Source of the DNA: Luteibacter rhizovicinus
GTDB lineage: Bacteria > Pseudomonadota > Gammaproteobacteria > Xanthomonadales > Rhodanobacteraceae
Assembly: GCF_004342265.1 (NCBI RefSeq)
Contig: NZ_SMCS01000005.1
Coordinates: 1 to 64,000, forward strand
DNA: 64,000 nt
Direction of reading: 5' to 3'
Shown: one piece after another, positions 46,322-55,075 of the stretch
Position numbering within the stretch: the first letter of the stretch is position 1
Layout: the number at the start of each line of letters is the position of its first letter
Position numbers and translations under genes: made by a program
The notes under the pieces: model-generated
Told to the model about the DNA's origin: nothing
Seen by the model: the letters and a program-made list of their open reading frames with translations, nothing else
Databases searched by the model: none

Positions 46322-46837
46322 TCAACTTAGCGCCAGCGTCGTCATCTGATGCCAGCGACGATCCCGGCTTTCCATCAATGCCACAGCCGAGCAGTGGCAG
46401 GCAACGGGGCCTAGCCGGTCGAGTCGTTCCTGCAGCACTCCGGTTATAGAGGAAAGCTCGCGGGAGACATTTCGTGCCGCGGTGATGTGCGGGACGAACT
46501 CGGGAAACGATTGTCTCGCGCTGGGGCGCACGGGAAACGCCTCTTCGATGGATGCCGCGAGCGCCTGTATCGGTTCGGCGGGTGTCGGTGCGAGCCATAT
46601 GGTCGAAGGAAAGGTGCGCACCCGCTCGAGGCGAAAGCGTAGTGCTTCGTACCCCGCCACGACATGTCGCAGCGAGGCCATCACATCCGCCGTAATGGCC
46701 TCGCTGTCGAGGAAGGGATATACGAGGGTGACATGCGCGCCGAGGCCCCGTCTGGCCGCGGGATCGTAACGCTGACGCAGCTCATCCACGAGCGGTTCCG
46801 CTTCGGGTATCAGCAGCGCGAGCAATGTACGACTCAT
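46322..46837 (-). CDS. 2H phosphoesterase (2'-5' RNA ligase family)
   Basis: 171 residues with both catalytic histidine motifs of the 2H superfamily, HVTLVYPF at about residue 35 and HITAAR near 117, in a duplicated fold. LLALLIPEAEPLVDELRQRY is the usual N terminus. Bacterial members act on cyclic phosphates in RNA or nucleotides; the substrate here is unknown. Confidence 0.85.
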   Translation of the reverse strand: MSRTLLALLIPEAEPLVDELRQRYDPAARRGLGAHVTLVYPFLDSEAITADVMASLRHVVAGYEALRFRLERVRTFPSTIWLAPTPAEPIQALAASIEEAFPVRPSARQSFPEFVPHITAARNVSRELSSITGVLQERLDRLGPVACHCSAVALMESRDRRWHQMTTLALS

Positions 46838-46876
46838 CCATATTCCCGTTGCGAGCCCTGCCGGGCAACGACGGTA

Positions 46877-47008
46877 TCAACGACGCCAGCCGTACCCATG
46901 GTCCCAGTAGCCGTGATGGTAGTACCCACCGCGCGGTGCGACGACCACGCAGCCGGAGAGCACGACGGAAAGCATCAGGACACTGGCTGCGAGCATCAGC
47001 TTTTTCAT
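46877..47008 (-). CDS. Small lipoprotein with His/Tyr/Gly-rich tail
   Basis: 43 residues from ATG 47008, GGGAG eight bases upstream. Signal peptide with lipobox (LSVVLSGC, lipid Cys at about 20), then VVVAPRGGYYHHGYWDHGYG. The tail resembles small metal-binding or structural envelope lipoproteins. The open frame runs on upstream, so the lipoprotein signal decides the start. Confidence 0.75.
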   Translation of the reverse strand: MKKLMLAASVLMLSVVLSGCVVVAPRGGYYHHGYWDHGYGWRR

Positions 47009-47156
47009 AACAGGCACTCCCGGTCGAGGTAGGACCGAAAACGGCCCGTATGGGGGTGTGTTGACCCGGGAAGCCGATGTCCGATGGCTACGATTCATAA
47101 AGCCGATAGCTTCCGTACAGGTCCGTTTTGTTTCGCCGAGCGCCGCGTGGCTTTTT

Positions 47157-47294
47157 GTAGGAGCCCGCTTGCGGGCGAAAGCCAACAGGGCGAGGAGGAC
47201 GGATGCTCTCCTCCGCAAGCCCGATCTACGGGCTGCGGATGTCACGTACAGCATCACCGCTCCGTTGGCTTTCGCCCGCAAGCGGGCTCCTACA
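47157..47294. repeat. Intergenic REP/BIME-like element, copy 3
   Basis: TGTAGGAGCCCGCTTGCGGG at the left and CCCGCAAGCGGGCTCCTACA at the right form perfect inverted 20-base ends. The middle carries ACAGGGCGAGGAGGACGGAT and CAAGCCCGATCTACGGGCTG. It makes up a third of the 426-base gap between the lipoprotein and the esterase gene; the rest contains only promoter-sized spacers. Confidence 0.88.
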
Positions 47295-47434
47295 GCGGGC
47301 CGTACGTCGCCGTAGCAAAATCGTCGTAGAGTCCGCTACGGTACGTTACGTCTGACGGAAGGCGTTCGTGACGGGAAATGCACGGACGATGCGGTGCCGT
47401 TATGCGGCACAAAACTTCAACGAAGGGGATATCC

Positions 47435-49042
47435 ATGAAGCTACGTTCGCTCGTGCCCGCGCTGGCACTGGCCACGACCCTCACGTGCGCGCCATTGTTG
47501 CGTGCCGACGAGGCACCGATCGCGCACCGTATCGTTCACGTCACCCTCGATGGCGCATCGGATCATGCGACTTCAGGTCGCCTTCTGGTGTTCGCCACGC
47601 TTGCCTCGACCGCGAAGGAGGGCGCTAAGGACGGTAACGTGACGGAAGTCGACATGAATCCGTTCATGCCTTCGTCGGTGTCCATCGCAGCACGCGAGAT
47701 CACACAGATTGCGCCGGGCGCGAGCGTGGACGTCGATGCGGATGGCGTGGCTTTTCCCGGTGCGTTTTCAACGCTTCCGGCGGGCGACTATCTGTTCCAG
47801 GCGGTGCTCGACGTCGATCACAGTTACAACTACACAGGCCGTCAGGCTGGCGATCTCATCAGCGAAGTCGTGCCCGTGCATGTCGTTCCGGGCGGGGCCA
47901 TTCCCACGTTGAAACTGACGAAAGCGGTACCGGACAAGACCGGCCCGTGGGTGATGCCGGCGTGGGCGACACAGGAGGTCCGCGACGCCGTGCCGGAGGC
48001 CCAGAAACACGCCGCCGACGAGTCGCTGGTCAGTCCGTCGCTCAGTGCGTTCTGGGGTCGGCCCGTGTCGATCCGCGCCCGCGTACTCACACCGCCGGGC
48101 TACGACCCGAAGGCTGCGACACGCTATCCCGTCGTTTATTTCACCCATGGCTATACCGGCAACTTCAACCGGTTCGGCGTGAACATGGCGACGATCTGGG
48201 CGGCGATGGTCAAGAAGCAGATGCCACCGATGATCTGGGTTTTCGTCGATCAGTCCAGTCCCACCGGCACGAACGAATTCGCCGATTCGGTGAACAACGG
48301 CCCCTGGGGCAAGGCATTTACCGAAGAGCTGATTCCGACGCTGGAGAAACGCTATCGCATGGACGGCAAGGCGAGCGGGCGGTTCCTCACCGGGCACTCG
48401 TCGGGAGGCTGGGCGATGCTGTGGTTGCAGACGCGCTATCCCGCCGTGTTCGGAGGGACATGGTCGACATCGCCCGATCCGAGCGACTTCCACGATTTCA
48501 CCGGCGTCGATCTGTACGCGCCGAATGCCAACATGTTCCATCGCGCCGACGGTAGCGCCGTGCCGCTTATCCGCGATAAGGGCAAGGTCATCGCCACATT
48601 CGAAACATTCGCGAAGCTGGAACGCGTGATCGGTCCGTATGGCGGTCAGCTGGCTTCGTTCGAGTGGGTGTTCTCGCCGCGTGGCGCGGATGGCCGGCCC
48701 GAACCGATGTTCGACCGCGATACGGGCAACGTGAATCCCGCGGTGGTCGCTTACTGGCACGACAACTACGACATAGCGGCGCGCTTGCAGAAGAACTGGC
48801 CGTCGTTGAAGAAGGATCTGGACGGCAAGATTCATCTTATCGTCGGTACGGCGGATACGTTCTATCTTGACGGTGCGGCGCACAAGTTCCAGGCCGTTCT
48901 GGACGGACTGCATGCGAAGAGCGACTTCCGCTATCTGGAAGGGAAGACGCATTTCGACCTGTCCGTCGAAGGCGACGATCGCAACGCATTGCAGAAGAAG
49001 ATCGCATGGGAGATGTATGGGGTGGCGCGTCCGAAACCGTAA
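47435..49042 (+). CDS. Secreted esterase of the alpha/beta-hydrolase fold (esterase D-like)
   Basis: 535 residues from ATG 47435 (GAAGGGGAT upstream) with a signal peptide (SLVPALALATTLTCAPLLRA). An N-terminal beta domain of about 220 residues precedes the hydrolase: YPVVYFTHGYTGNFNRF (oxyanion region), the nucleophile elbow GHSSGGWAM, and the catalytic His probably in GKTHFDLS at the C terminus. Family members hydrolyse acyl esters of sugars or siderophores; the substrate is not known here. Confidence 0.85.
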   Translation: MKLRSLVPALALATTLTCAPLLRADEAPIAHRIVHVTLDGASDHATSGRLLVFATLASTAKEGAKDGNVTEVDMNPFMPSSVSIAAREITQIAPGASVDVDADGVAFPGAFSTLPAGDYLFQAVLDVDHSYNYTGRQAGDLISEVVPVHVVPGGAIPTLKLTKAVPDKTGPWVMPAWATQEVRDAVPEAQKHAADESLVSPSLSAFWGRPVSIRARVLTPPGYDPKAATRYPVVYFTHGYTGNFNRFGVNMATIWAAMVKKQMPPMIWVFVDQSSPTGTNEFADSVNNGPWGKAFTEELIPTLEKRYRMDGKASGRFLTGHSSGGWAMLWLQTRYPAVFGGTWSTSPDPSDFHDFTGVDLYAPNANMFHRADGSAVPLIRDKGKVIATFETFAKLERVIGPYGGQLASFEWVFSPRGADGRPEPMFDRDTGNVNPAVVAYWHDNYDIAARLQKNWPSLKKDLDGKIHLIVGTADTFYLDGAAHKFQAVLDGLHAKSDFRYLEGKTHFDLSVEGDDRNALQKKIAWEMYGVARPKP

Positions 49043-49117
49043 GCCGGGCGAAATCTTAACCACGCGACATTGCCGTCGGGCTTATGATTTGCCCATCCGT
49101 TGAGTAAGGAGAGCCCG

Positions 49118-50029
49118 ATGGCAACAAAACGAGTCCTCACGGCAGCCTTCGAAGTCGGCGAGTCGATGGCGGATACGACCTTGGCGCGACGCAAGAAGCT
49201 GGCGGCCAGCCGCGCCAAGGTCATTGCAAGGCACCATGCGAGCGCGGGAGTTGAACGATCCGCGACGGTAGCCGGGGGCCAGAGCGTCGGCGTCATCGTC
49301 GCGGAAGGCGATTCGTGGTTCGACTATCCGTTGCATGACGTGTTGAGCGATCTGGAAGATTCGTACGGATACGATGTCGAGTCGGTAGCGCGACGCGGCG
49401 ATCGTGTCGAAGACATGGCGTATTCCGACGGTCAGCTGGACGATTTCACGCGGCGGATTCAGAAGGTAGTCGCACGTGGCGACGTGCCTAAGGCGATTCT
49501 GTTATCCGGTGGCGGCAACGATATCGCCGGCGACGAGTTCGCCATGCTCCTGAATCATGCTGCGTCGAGCATCAGAGGACTGAACGAGTCGGTGGTCAGC
49601 GGCATTATCGACCAGCGCCTGTTCAACGCTTACGCCACTATTCTGGCGTCGGTGTCGAAGGTCTGCCGCGAACTTACGGGACAGGTGATTCCGATTCTCG
49701 TCCACGGTTACGGTTATGCCGTCCCCGATGGACGAGGATTTCTCGGCGGCTTCTGGCTCTTACCGGGACCGTGGCTCGAGCCGGGCTTTCGTCAGAAGGG
49801 TTACGCGAAAATGAGCGAGCGGCAGCCACTCGTCAACGAGTTGATCGACCGGTTCAATACGATGTTGATCCAGCTCACGAAGGACACGTCTTTCGGCCAT
49901 GTGGAACACGTGGATCTGCGAACTACGCTTAGCGATACCGACTACAAGGATATGTGGGCCAACGAACTCCATCCGACGAAGAAGGGATTCGCCGCCGTCA
50001 CCGCGAAGTTCGTGGAAAAGTTACCGTAG
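49118..50029 (+). CDS. SGNH-hydrolase domain protein
   Basis: 303 residues from ATG 49118, AAGGAG upstream. SGNH blocks: GDSWFDYP (Ser nucleophile), the Gly block around RRGDRVEDMAYSDGQ, GGGNDIAGDEF (Asn) and the C-terminal ELHPTKKGF (Asp/His type DxxH region). No signal peptide, so probably cytosolic. It lies 34 bases before the M4 peptidase gene, possibly cotranscribed. Confidence 0.85.
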   Translation: MATKRVLTAAFEVGESMADTTLARRKKLAASRAKVIARHHASAGVERSATVAGGQSVGVIVAEGDSWFDYPLHDVLSDLEDSYGYDVESVARRGDRVEDMAYSDGQLDDFTRRIQKVVARGDVPKAILLSGGGNDIAGDEFAMLLNHAASSIRGLNESVVSGIIDQRLFNAYATILASVSKVCRELTGQVIPILVHGYGYAVPDGRGFLGGFWLLPGPWLEPGFRQKGYAKMSERQPLVNELIDRFNTMLIQLTKDTSFGHVEHVDLRTTLSDTDYKDMWANELHPTKKGFAAVTAKFVEKLP

Positions 50030-50063
50030 CGGCATGCCCTGGTGTGGATAGCTTGGAGGTCTT

Positions 50064-51095
50064 ATGACGTGCCAATGCTTCATTGTTCCTCGCGACATTC
50101 TCGAACGTCTTTCGAAAGACAGAAGCCTGTCTGTCGTCGAACGGCGGACTTTCTCCAGTACGGCTGAGTTCGAGCCCCATTGGCGCAAAGTGCGTTCTCT
50201 TCTGTGCACCGCGAATGCGTTGGCGGCCCGCTCGCTGTCGGCCAACGCGACCGTCGCCGCCACGCCATCGGTCACGGTCTTCGATTGTGCGAATGGAACC
50301 AGCCTGCCGGGTGCGCCGGTACTCAGCCCCGGTTCTTCCGCCGATGCAAGCGCGAAGCGCGCTTTCGTGCAGACCACGGCGGTGGCCGATTTCTACAAGA
50401 GTGTTTTCGGGCGCAATTCGGTGGATGGCCTCGGGATGACCTTGCAATCGTCCGTCCATTTTGGCGTGAAGTACGCCAATGCGTTCTGGAATGGCACGCA
50501 GATGGTCTATGGCGACGGCGACGGCAATATTTTTCTCGACTTTACGAAAAGCAACGACGTTATTTGTCACGAGCTGACTCACGGCGTGACGCAATTCAGT
50601 TCCCATTTGTCCTATACGGACGAGGCGGGCGGGCTGAACGAAAGCGTGTCCGATGTGTTCGGCTCGATGTTCCGTCAGTGGAGCGGCACGCAAACCGTGG
50701 GACGTGCCGACTGGCTGATTGGCAAGGCAGTCATGGGCCCCGGCGCCATAGCCAAAGGAATTACTTGTCTTCGCGATATGTCGGACCCCGGCGCCAAACA
50801 CTGTCTCTCGCCGCAGCCCGCTCACTACTCGGCATACAAGCCTGGCATGGACCCGCACTACAGCAGCGGTATCCCGAACTTCGCCTTTTACAAGGCGGCC
50901 ATGGCTATAGGCGGAAAGAGCTGGGAGAAAGCCGGTCGTATCTGGTACCAGGTGTTAACCGCGTACGCGCCAAGTCCACGGATGAAGATGAAAGTTTTCG
51001 CCAACAGGACCCGGGAGCAGGCCAAGAAGCTTTTCCCGGCCGACGTGACGGTCTATAACGCGGTAGACAAGGCCTGGTTGGATGTCGGGCTCTAG
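50064..51095 (+). CDS. Protealysin-like M4 metallopeptidase
   Basis: 343-residue zinc peptidase without a signal peptide. The short N-terminal propeptide has the protealysin-type start CFIVPRDILERL. Zinc ligands and catalysis: HELTH at 169-173, third ligand Glu in GGLNESVSD (about 193), and the active-site His in DPHYSSGIPN (about 265), where thermolysin has VHINSGI. The C-terminal helices carry FYKAAMAIGGKSWEKAGRIW. The gene for its inhibitor follows 14 bases downstream, the arrangement of the Serratia protealysin operon. Confidence 0.93.
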   Translation: MTCQCFIVPRDILERLSKDRSLSVVERRTFSSTAEFEPHWRKVRSLLCTANALAARSLSANATVAATPSVTVFDCANGTSLPGAPVLSPGSSADASAKRAFVQTTAVADFYKSVFGRNSVDGLGMTLQSSVHFGVKYANAFWNGTQMVYGDGDGNIFLDFTKSNDVICHELTHGVTQFSSHLSYTDEAGGLNESVSDVFGSMFRQWSGTQTVGRADWLIGKAVMGPGAIAKGITCLRDMSDPGAKHCLSPQPAHYSAYKPGMDPHYSSGIPNFAFYKAAMAIGGKSWEKAGRIWYQVLTAYAPSPRMKMKVFANRTREQAKKLFPADVTVYNAVDKAWLDVGL

Positions 51096-51109
51096 CGGAT
51101 GAAAATCTG

Positions 51110-51409
51110 ATGACCGTGCTGAAAGTCGAACGCGTCGGAGGCCTGGCGGGCTTCGGGACACCTGGTTCGCGGATCGTGAGCCGGGGACAGATCGGGCTGA
51201 ACGATCTGGCGGCCCACGATCAAAAAGCGATCGAGGCGCTGTTCGATGCCTATAAAGGGCCACAGTCGAAGGGCGATGACTCGCCAGTTCGCGACACCTT
51301 CAGGTATCGCATTTCGCGCACGCTGGTCGGTAGGGAAGAAGTTATCGATGTGCCCGAATGCGACGTTCCCGCTTCATTAGTGCAGTGTGTCAAGGACGAA
51401 CTGATCTGA
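51110..51409 (+). CDS. Emfourin-type protealysin inhibitor
   Basis: 99 residues, no signal peptide. It starts VLKVERVGGLAGFGTPGSRI and has the central DTFRYRISRTLVGREEVIDV typical of emfourins, small slow-binding inhibitors of M4 protealysins encoded beside the peptidase. In Serratia the pair works inside the cell or after release to control protealysin activity. Position and sequence agree, so the assignment is firm at family level. Confidence 0.85.
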   Translation: MTVLKVERVGGLAGFGTPGSRIVSRGQIGLNDLAAHDQKAIEALFDAYKGPQSKGDDSPVRDTFRYRISRTLVGREEVIDVPECDVPASLVQCVKDELI

Positions 51410-51457
51410 GAATGCCTTCGTCGATGTGCCAAGCTATGGGGCGACGAAGGAGTCATT

Positions 51458-51685
51458 ATGGAAACGCAATACATCGTTCAGGGGTTCGAAACGGGAAAGC
51501 GCGGCAAGGTCGTGGCGATGCCCGCCGTGGCTTACAAGACAGCCGAAGAGGCATGCCGCCGCGCCGAGCGCCTGGCCGAGACCTGCCTTGGCGTCATCGC
51601 CTTCGAGCAATCGGCGGACCCGGAAGCCGGGGAATGGGGCGATCCGGTCGTTTTGCTGTCGATAGGCGACGTGCCGGAGCTTTGA
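51458..51685 (+). CDS. Small conserved protein of unknown function
   Basis: 75 residues: METQYIVQGFETGKRGKVVA, a helical KTAEEACRRAERLAET and CLGVIAFEQSADPEAGEWGD. This resembles small proteins often found in Proteobacteria without assigned role. GGAGTC lies upstream of the ATG. It sits between the emfourin gene and an ECF sigma factor and may belong to either. Confidence 0.7.
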   Translation: METQYIVQGFETGKRGKVVAMPAVAYKTAEEACRRAERLAETCLGVIAFEQSADPEAGEWGDPVVLLSIGDVPEL

Positions 51686-51809
51686 GTTCGACATCGCCCC
51701 GCTAAAACCCATCAGGCCATCCGTGACGGAGTCCGGAACCACGTGTTTTGGCAGACGCTGTGATTTTTCCCGCGGCCGTGCGAATCATGGAGTGACAGTG
51801 GGAATCGCG

Positions 51810-52328
51810 ATGGCCGACCGGAATCTTCAACAACGCTTTGAGCAGCAGCTGCGCGAACACCAGAAGATCGTGTTCAAGGTTGCTGGCATTTACGCGCATA
51901 ACGCGGCGGATCGCGATGATCTGGCTCAAGAGATCGGCGCGCAGCTATGGCGCTCGTTTTCCAGCTACGACGAACGCCGCGCGAAGTTCAGTACGTGGAT
52001 GTACCGCATTGCGCTGAACGTCGGCATCTCTCATGTACGACGGGAGCAAGGACACGTTGGGCGTTTCGAGCCGCTGGACGAACATCACCTGGACACCATC
52101 GACGGCGGTGAGCCGATCGCCGAACACGACGAGCGGCTCACCGCGCTATACGCCTTCATCGGCAAGCTCGATCCGCTCAATCGCGCGTTGATCTTGCTGT
52201 ACCTGGAAGACCGAAGCTACACCGAAATCGCAGACATCCTCGGCATCAGCGAGACGAATGTAGCGACCAAGATCAGCCGCATCAAACAGAATCTGCGCGG
52301 GCAGATGACCACCGCAGCGGGAGCGTGA
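51810..52328 (+). CDS. ECF-type RNA polymerase sigma factor
   Basis: 172 residues from ATG 51810; GTG 51798 with GGAG five bases upstream is an equally good start. Sigma region 2 is HQKIVFKVAGIYAHNAADRD and DLAQEIGAQLWRSF; region 4 is LNRALILLYLEDRSYTEIAD with recognition helix SETNVATKISRIKQNLR. The next gene starts two bases after its stop and encodes a membrane protein, which may act as anti-sigma. Confidence 0.92.
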   Translation: MADRNLQQRFEQQLREHQKIVFKVAGIYAHNAADRDDLAQEIGAQLWRSFSSYDERRAKFSTWMYRIALNVGISHVRREQGHVGRFEPLDEHHLDTIDGGEPIAEHDERLTALYAFIGKLDPLNRALILLYLEDRSYTEIADILGISETNVATKISRIKQNLRGQMTTAAGA

Positions 52329-52330
52329 GC

Positions 52331-52987
52331 ATGGAACTCGATGACATGAAACTCGCCTGGCAGGCGCTTGACCGCCGGCTCGATCGACAGCACGCACTGA
52401 ACCTGCGGATCTTTCGCGGCGAACGGCTGGACAAGGTACAGCGCGGTCTGCGGCCGCTACGTTGGGGGCTGGTTCTCCAGATTGTCTTCGGCGCCTGCAT
52501 GATGTTGTTGTTCGCGCCATTCTGGGTCACGCATCGCAACAGTTTTCACCTGATGCTGTGTGGCCTTCTGCTGCATGCCTATGGATTGATGTACGTGCTT
52601 TCCGCCGCGCGCAACTTCTATCTGCTGGGCCGCATCGACTACGCCGCGCCGGTGATCGATATTCAGAAGCGTCTGGCGGACCTGCGCGCATGGCGGCTGA
52701 AGGAAGCGCTGCTGATGGGCATCACCGGGTGCCTCGTCTGGATTCCCTTCGTGCTGGTGCTGTTCAAGGGGCTGGGTGCCGATCTGTGGCTGAACGCGCC
52801 GTCGGTGGTGTGGTGGATGATCGCCAGCAGCATGGTCCCGCTCGTCGCGCTGTATGGCCTCGTGTGGTGGTCGCGCCGGCCGGGACATGAGCGCTTCAAG
52901 CGCGCGCTCGGCAACAGCGGCGTAGGCAGCAGCATCAACAAGGTGCAGGGCATGCTCGACGATATCGCCCGCTTCGAGCAGGAATAA
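52331..52987 (+). CDS. Membrane protein paired with the ECF sigma factor
   Basis: 218 residues from ATG 52331 (GGGAG seven bases upstream; a GTG at 52325 would be too close to it). A cytosolic N terminus (ELDDMKLAWQALDRRLDRQH) like those of small anti-sigma or sigma-associated membrane proteins, then two pairs of helices (LVLQIVFGACMMLLFAPFWV; ALLMGITGCLVWIPFVLVLF). It lacks a zinc HxxxCxxC motif. A role as regulator of the sigma factor is inferred from the two-base gap. Confidence 0.78.
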   Translation: MELDDMKLAWQALDRRLDRQHALNLRIFRGERLDKVQRGLRPLRWGLVLQIVFGACMMLLFAPFWVTHRNSFHLMLCGLLLHAYGLMYVLSAARNFYLLGRIDYAAPVIDIQKRLADLRAWRLKEALLMGITGCLVWIPFVLVLFKGLGADLWLNAPSVVWWMIASSMVPLVALYGLVWWSRRPGHERFKRALGNSGVGSSINKVQGMLDDIARFEQE

Positions 52988-53026
52988 GTCCACAGCCGGC
53001 TGACCGCTATATTTGAAGCGGGACCG

Positions 53027-53512
53027 TCACTTGGGTTCGGGCAACGTATAACTGAGATCGTAGAAATGTTTTCCGCCGGTAATGGTGATCTTCATCGATC
53101 CGCTAAGACCCGCCAGACCCTCCGTGCCGGAATCCGGAACTACCACGACGGTCCACTCTTTCGGCGCCCCGTTTTCCATCAGCGAACGATGCACGAGGAT
53201 GAAACTTCCCTTGTGCCCCTTCAGCGTGCCGGTGACCTTCTCCAGCGCGACATAAGCGCCGGATTGCCCGCCGCCCGCGGCAAGCATTTCTCCCTGGCCG
53301 ATGCCTTCCAGTTCGCCGTGGAATTGTTTATCAAGCGACAGCCGCCCGAGTCCCGATGCTTTCGCCGGCGCGTTGTCGGCCGTTTGCGGTGCAACCTTTA
53401 CTTCGAACGTGCCGGTGGCGTGCATGGGAGATGTCTCCGTCTTGGATTGAGCGATCCCCGTCGCGGGAACCGTGACTATGAGGGCAATCAGGAGCAGGGC
53501 TTTGACGTTCAT
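53027..53512 (-). CDS. DUF3224-type exported protein
   Basis: 161 residues with a signal peptide (VKALLLIALIVTVPATGIAQ). The domain reads ATGTFEVKVAPQTADN, GLGRLSLDKQFHGELEGIGQ, AYVALEKVTGTLKGHKGSFI and GSMKITITGGKHFYDLSYTL, which is the DUF3224 beta-barrel. Members are often cytosolic; this one is exported. Function unknown. Confidence 0.87.
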   Translation of the reverse strand: MNVKALLLIALIVTVPATGIAQSKTETSPMHATGTFEVKVAPQTADNAPAKASGLGRLSLDKQFHGELEGIGQGEMLAAGGGQSGAYVALEKVTGTLKGHKGSFILVHRSLMENGAPKEWTVVVVPDSGTEGLAGLSGSMKITITGGKHFYDLSYTLPEPK

Positions 53513-53568
53513 GAGGACCTTGGGCGCAGCAGCGAGGTCTGTTGCGTTATACGCCGGGACCGGGCGAT

Positions 53569-54010
53569 TTACACGGGGCAGGATGGCGCCGGAACCGGCC
53601 CGAGAACCGGCAGCGGGTCCACCAGCGTGAAGGCGCCCGATTCCGTCGCATAGCTGCGCAGCAGCGGCGCATGCCCCGCGCCGTAAACGACGAAGGCGCG
53701 ATCGTTCGGCGATAACTTCAGGCGGCGAACTCGGCGAGCGACGCCGGGGAGTTGATCTCGCTCATCCAGGCGGCGACAGGCAGGCATCGTTTGCGTGCCG
53801 CTTCTGCATTCGCCGCCGCCTGACCTTTCGCTATCAACGCCTTCAGTTCGTCGCCACGCCCGTGTGCGTCGGCCCAGGCTGAAAAGTCGTAGCTCTTCTC
53901 GTCGCCCGGCGCGTTCTCGTTCCAGTCGACCGCGTCGACCTTCGGCAAGCCGAGCTTGGCCGCAAGCCTCAAGCCGATCTGGTCGACTTCGAATGCGCAA
54001 CCCTAGGGGC
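53569..54010 (-). pseudogene. DUF5694 protein remnant
   Basis: Two pieces of one family in different frames: FEVDQIGLRLAAKLGLPKVD through MSEINSPASLAEF, stopping at 53718, and then LKLSPNDRAFVVYGAGHAPL and LRSYATESGAFTLVDPLPVL. The N-terminal half is absent and about 50 codons are missing between the pieces. DUF5694 proteins are TraB-like in fold. This copy cannot be functional. Confidence 0.75.
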
Positions 54011-54055
54011 GACACGTGCCATAAGATGTAGCTATCGACTTCCACGGGCTCATCC

Positions 54056-55012
54056 ATGCACGCGCTTATTTTCGACAGGTTCGGTACCGCCGACGTACTT
54101 AGATGGGACGCCGTGGCCGATCCGGTGCCCGGCCCGGGACAGGTTCTGGTCCGCATGGAAGCCGTCGGTCTCAATTTCGCCGACGTTTATCGGCGTAACG
54201 GCATGTACCACCTCGCGGGTCCGGCTCCCTGGATATTGGGTTATGAAGGGGCTGGCGTTGTCGCGTCGAGCGGTGGGCCTTATCCCATCGGAACCCGGAT
54301 AGGGTTTGCCGATATGCCGTTCGCGAACGCCGAACTCGTTGCCGTGGATGCCGACAAGCTCATTCCGCTTCCCGACGATATCTCGTGCGAGACGGCCGCT
54401 GCCGTGCTTCTTCAGGGGCTAACCGCGCAATACCTGGTGACCGACAGTTTTCATCCGAGGCCGGGGCAGGTCGCGCTGGTTCACGCCGCGGCAGGTGGCG
54501 TCGGATTGCTGCTGGTTCAGATGCTCGTGGCCAAGGGCGTTCGTGTGATCGGCATCGCGTCTTCCGAGACCAAGCGCGACGCTGCCCGCCATGCGGGCGC
54601 GGCGGTTGCGGTCGGTTACGAAGGGCTCGTGGATCGCGTCAGCGAAGCGACCCATGGCGCCGGTGTCGACGTGACTTACGATTCGGTCGGCCGGACGCTG
54701 GGGGAAAGCCTCGCGGCGACCCGTACGGGCGGTACCGTCGTTTTCTACGGTATGGCGGCCGGCGACCCCGATCCGGTGGATCCACGCCTTCTGATGGACC
54801 GTTCGCTCACGCTTACCGGCGGCGACCTGTGGAACGTGCTGACCGACGCACAGGTGCGCCGTTCGCGTGCGGACGAACTCTTTGCGCAGATCCGAAGCGG
54901 TGTGGTCGTGCCGACGATTGCCGCCAGGTTTCCGCTCAGCGAAGGAGCGAAGGGGCACGTGTTCATCGAAAGCCGGTCCGCGATCGGCAAGGTCGTTATG
55001 TTCGTGCGCTGA
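54056..55012 (+). CDS. Quinone oxidoreductase, zinc-independent MDR family
   Basis: 318 residues, cytosolic, NADPH-dependent one- or two-electron reduction of quinones. MHALIFDRFGTADVLRWDAV is the family N terminus; NFADVYRRNGMYHL, ILGYEGAGVV, the quinone-site LLQGLTAQYLVTDSF and the Rossmann HAAAGGVGLLLVQMLVAKG follow. No zinc ligands. It starts 46 bases after the DUF5694 remnant on the other strand. Confidence 0.93.
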   Translation: MHALIFDRFGTADVLRWDAVADPVPGPGQVLVRMEAVGLNFADVYRRNGMYHLAGPAPWILGYEGAGVVASSGGPYPIGTRIGFADMPFANAELVAVDADKLIPLPDDISCETAAAVLLQGLTAQYLVTDSFHPRPGQVALVHAAAGGVGLLLVQMLVAKGVRVIGIASSETKRDAARHAGAAVAVGYEGLVDRVSEATHGAGVDVTYDSVGRTLGESLAATRTGGTVVFYGMAAGDPDPVDPRLLMDRSLTLTGGDLWNVLTDAQVRRSRADELFAQIRSGVVVPTIAARFPLSEGAKGHVFIESRSAIGKVVMFVR

Positions 55013-55075
55013 TCCGCATGCGTTGGAAGAATCCCGTACGCCGAACAAGGAGACGCTGCGGGACGGGAGGGGCGC

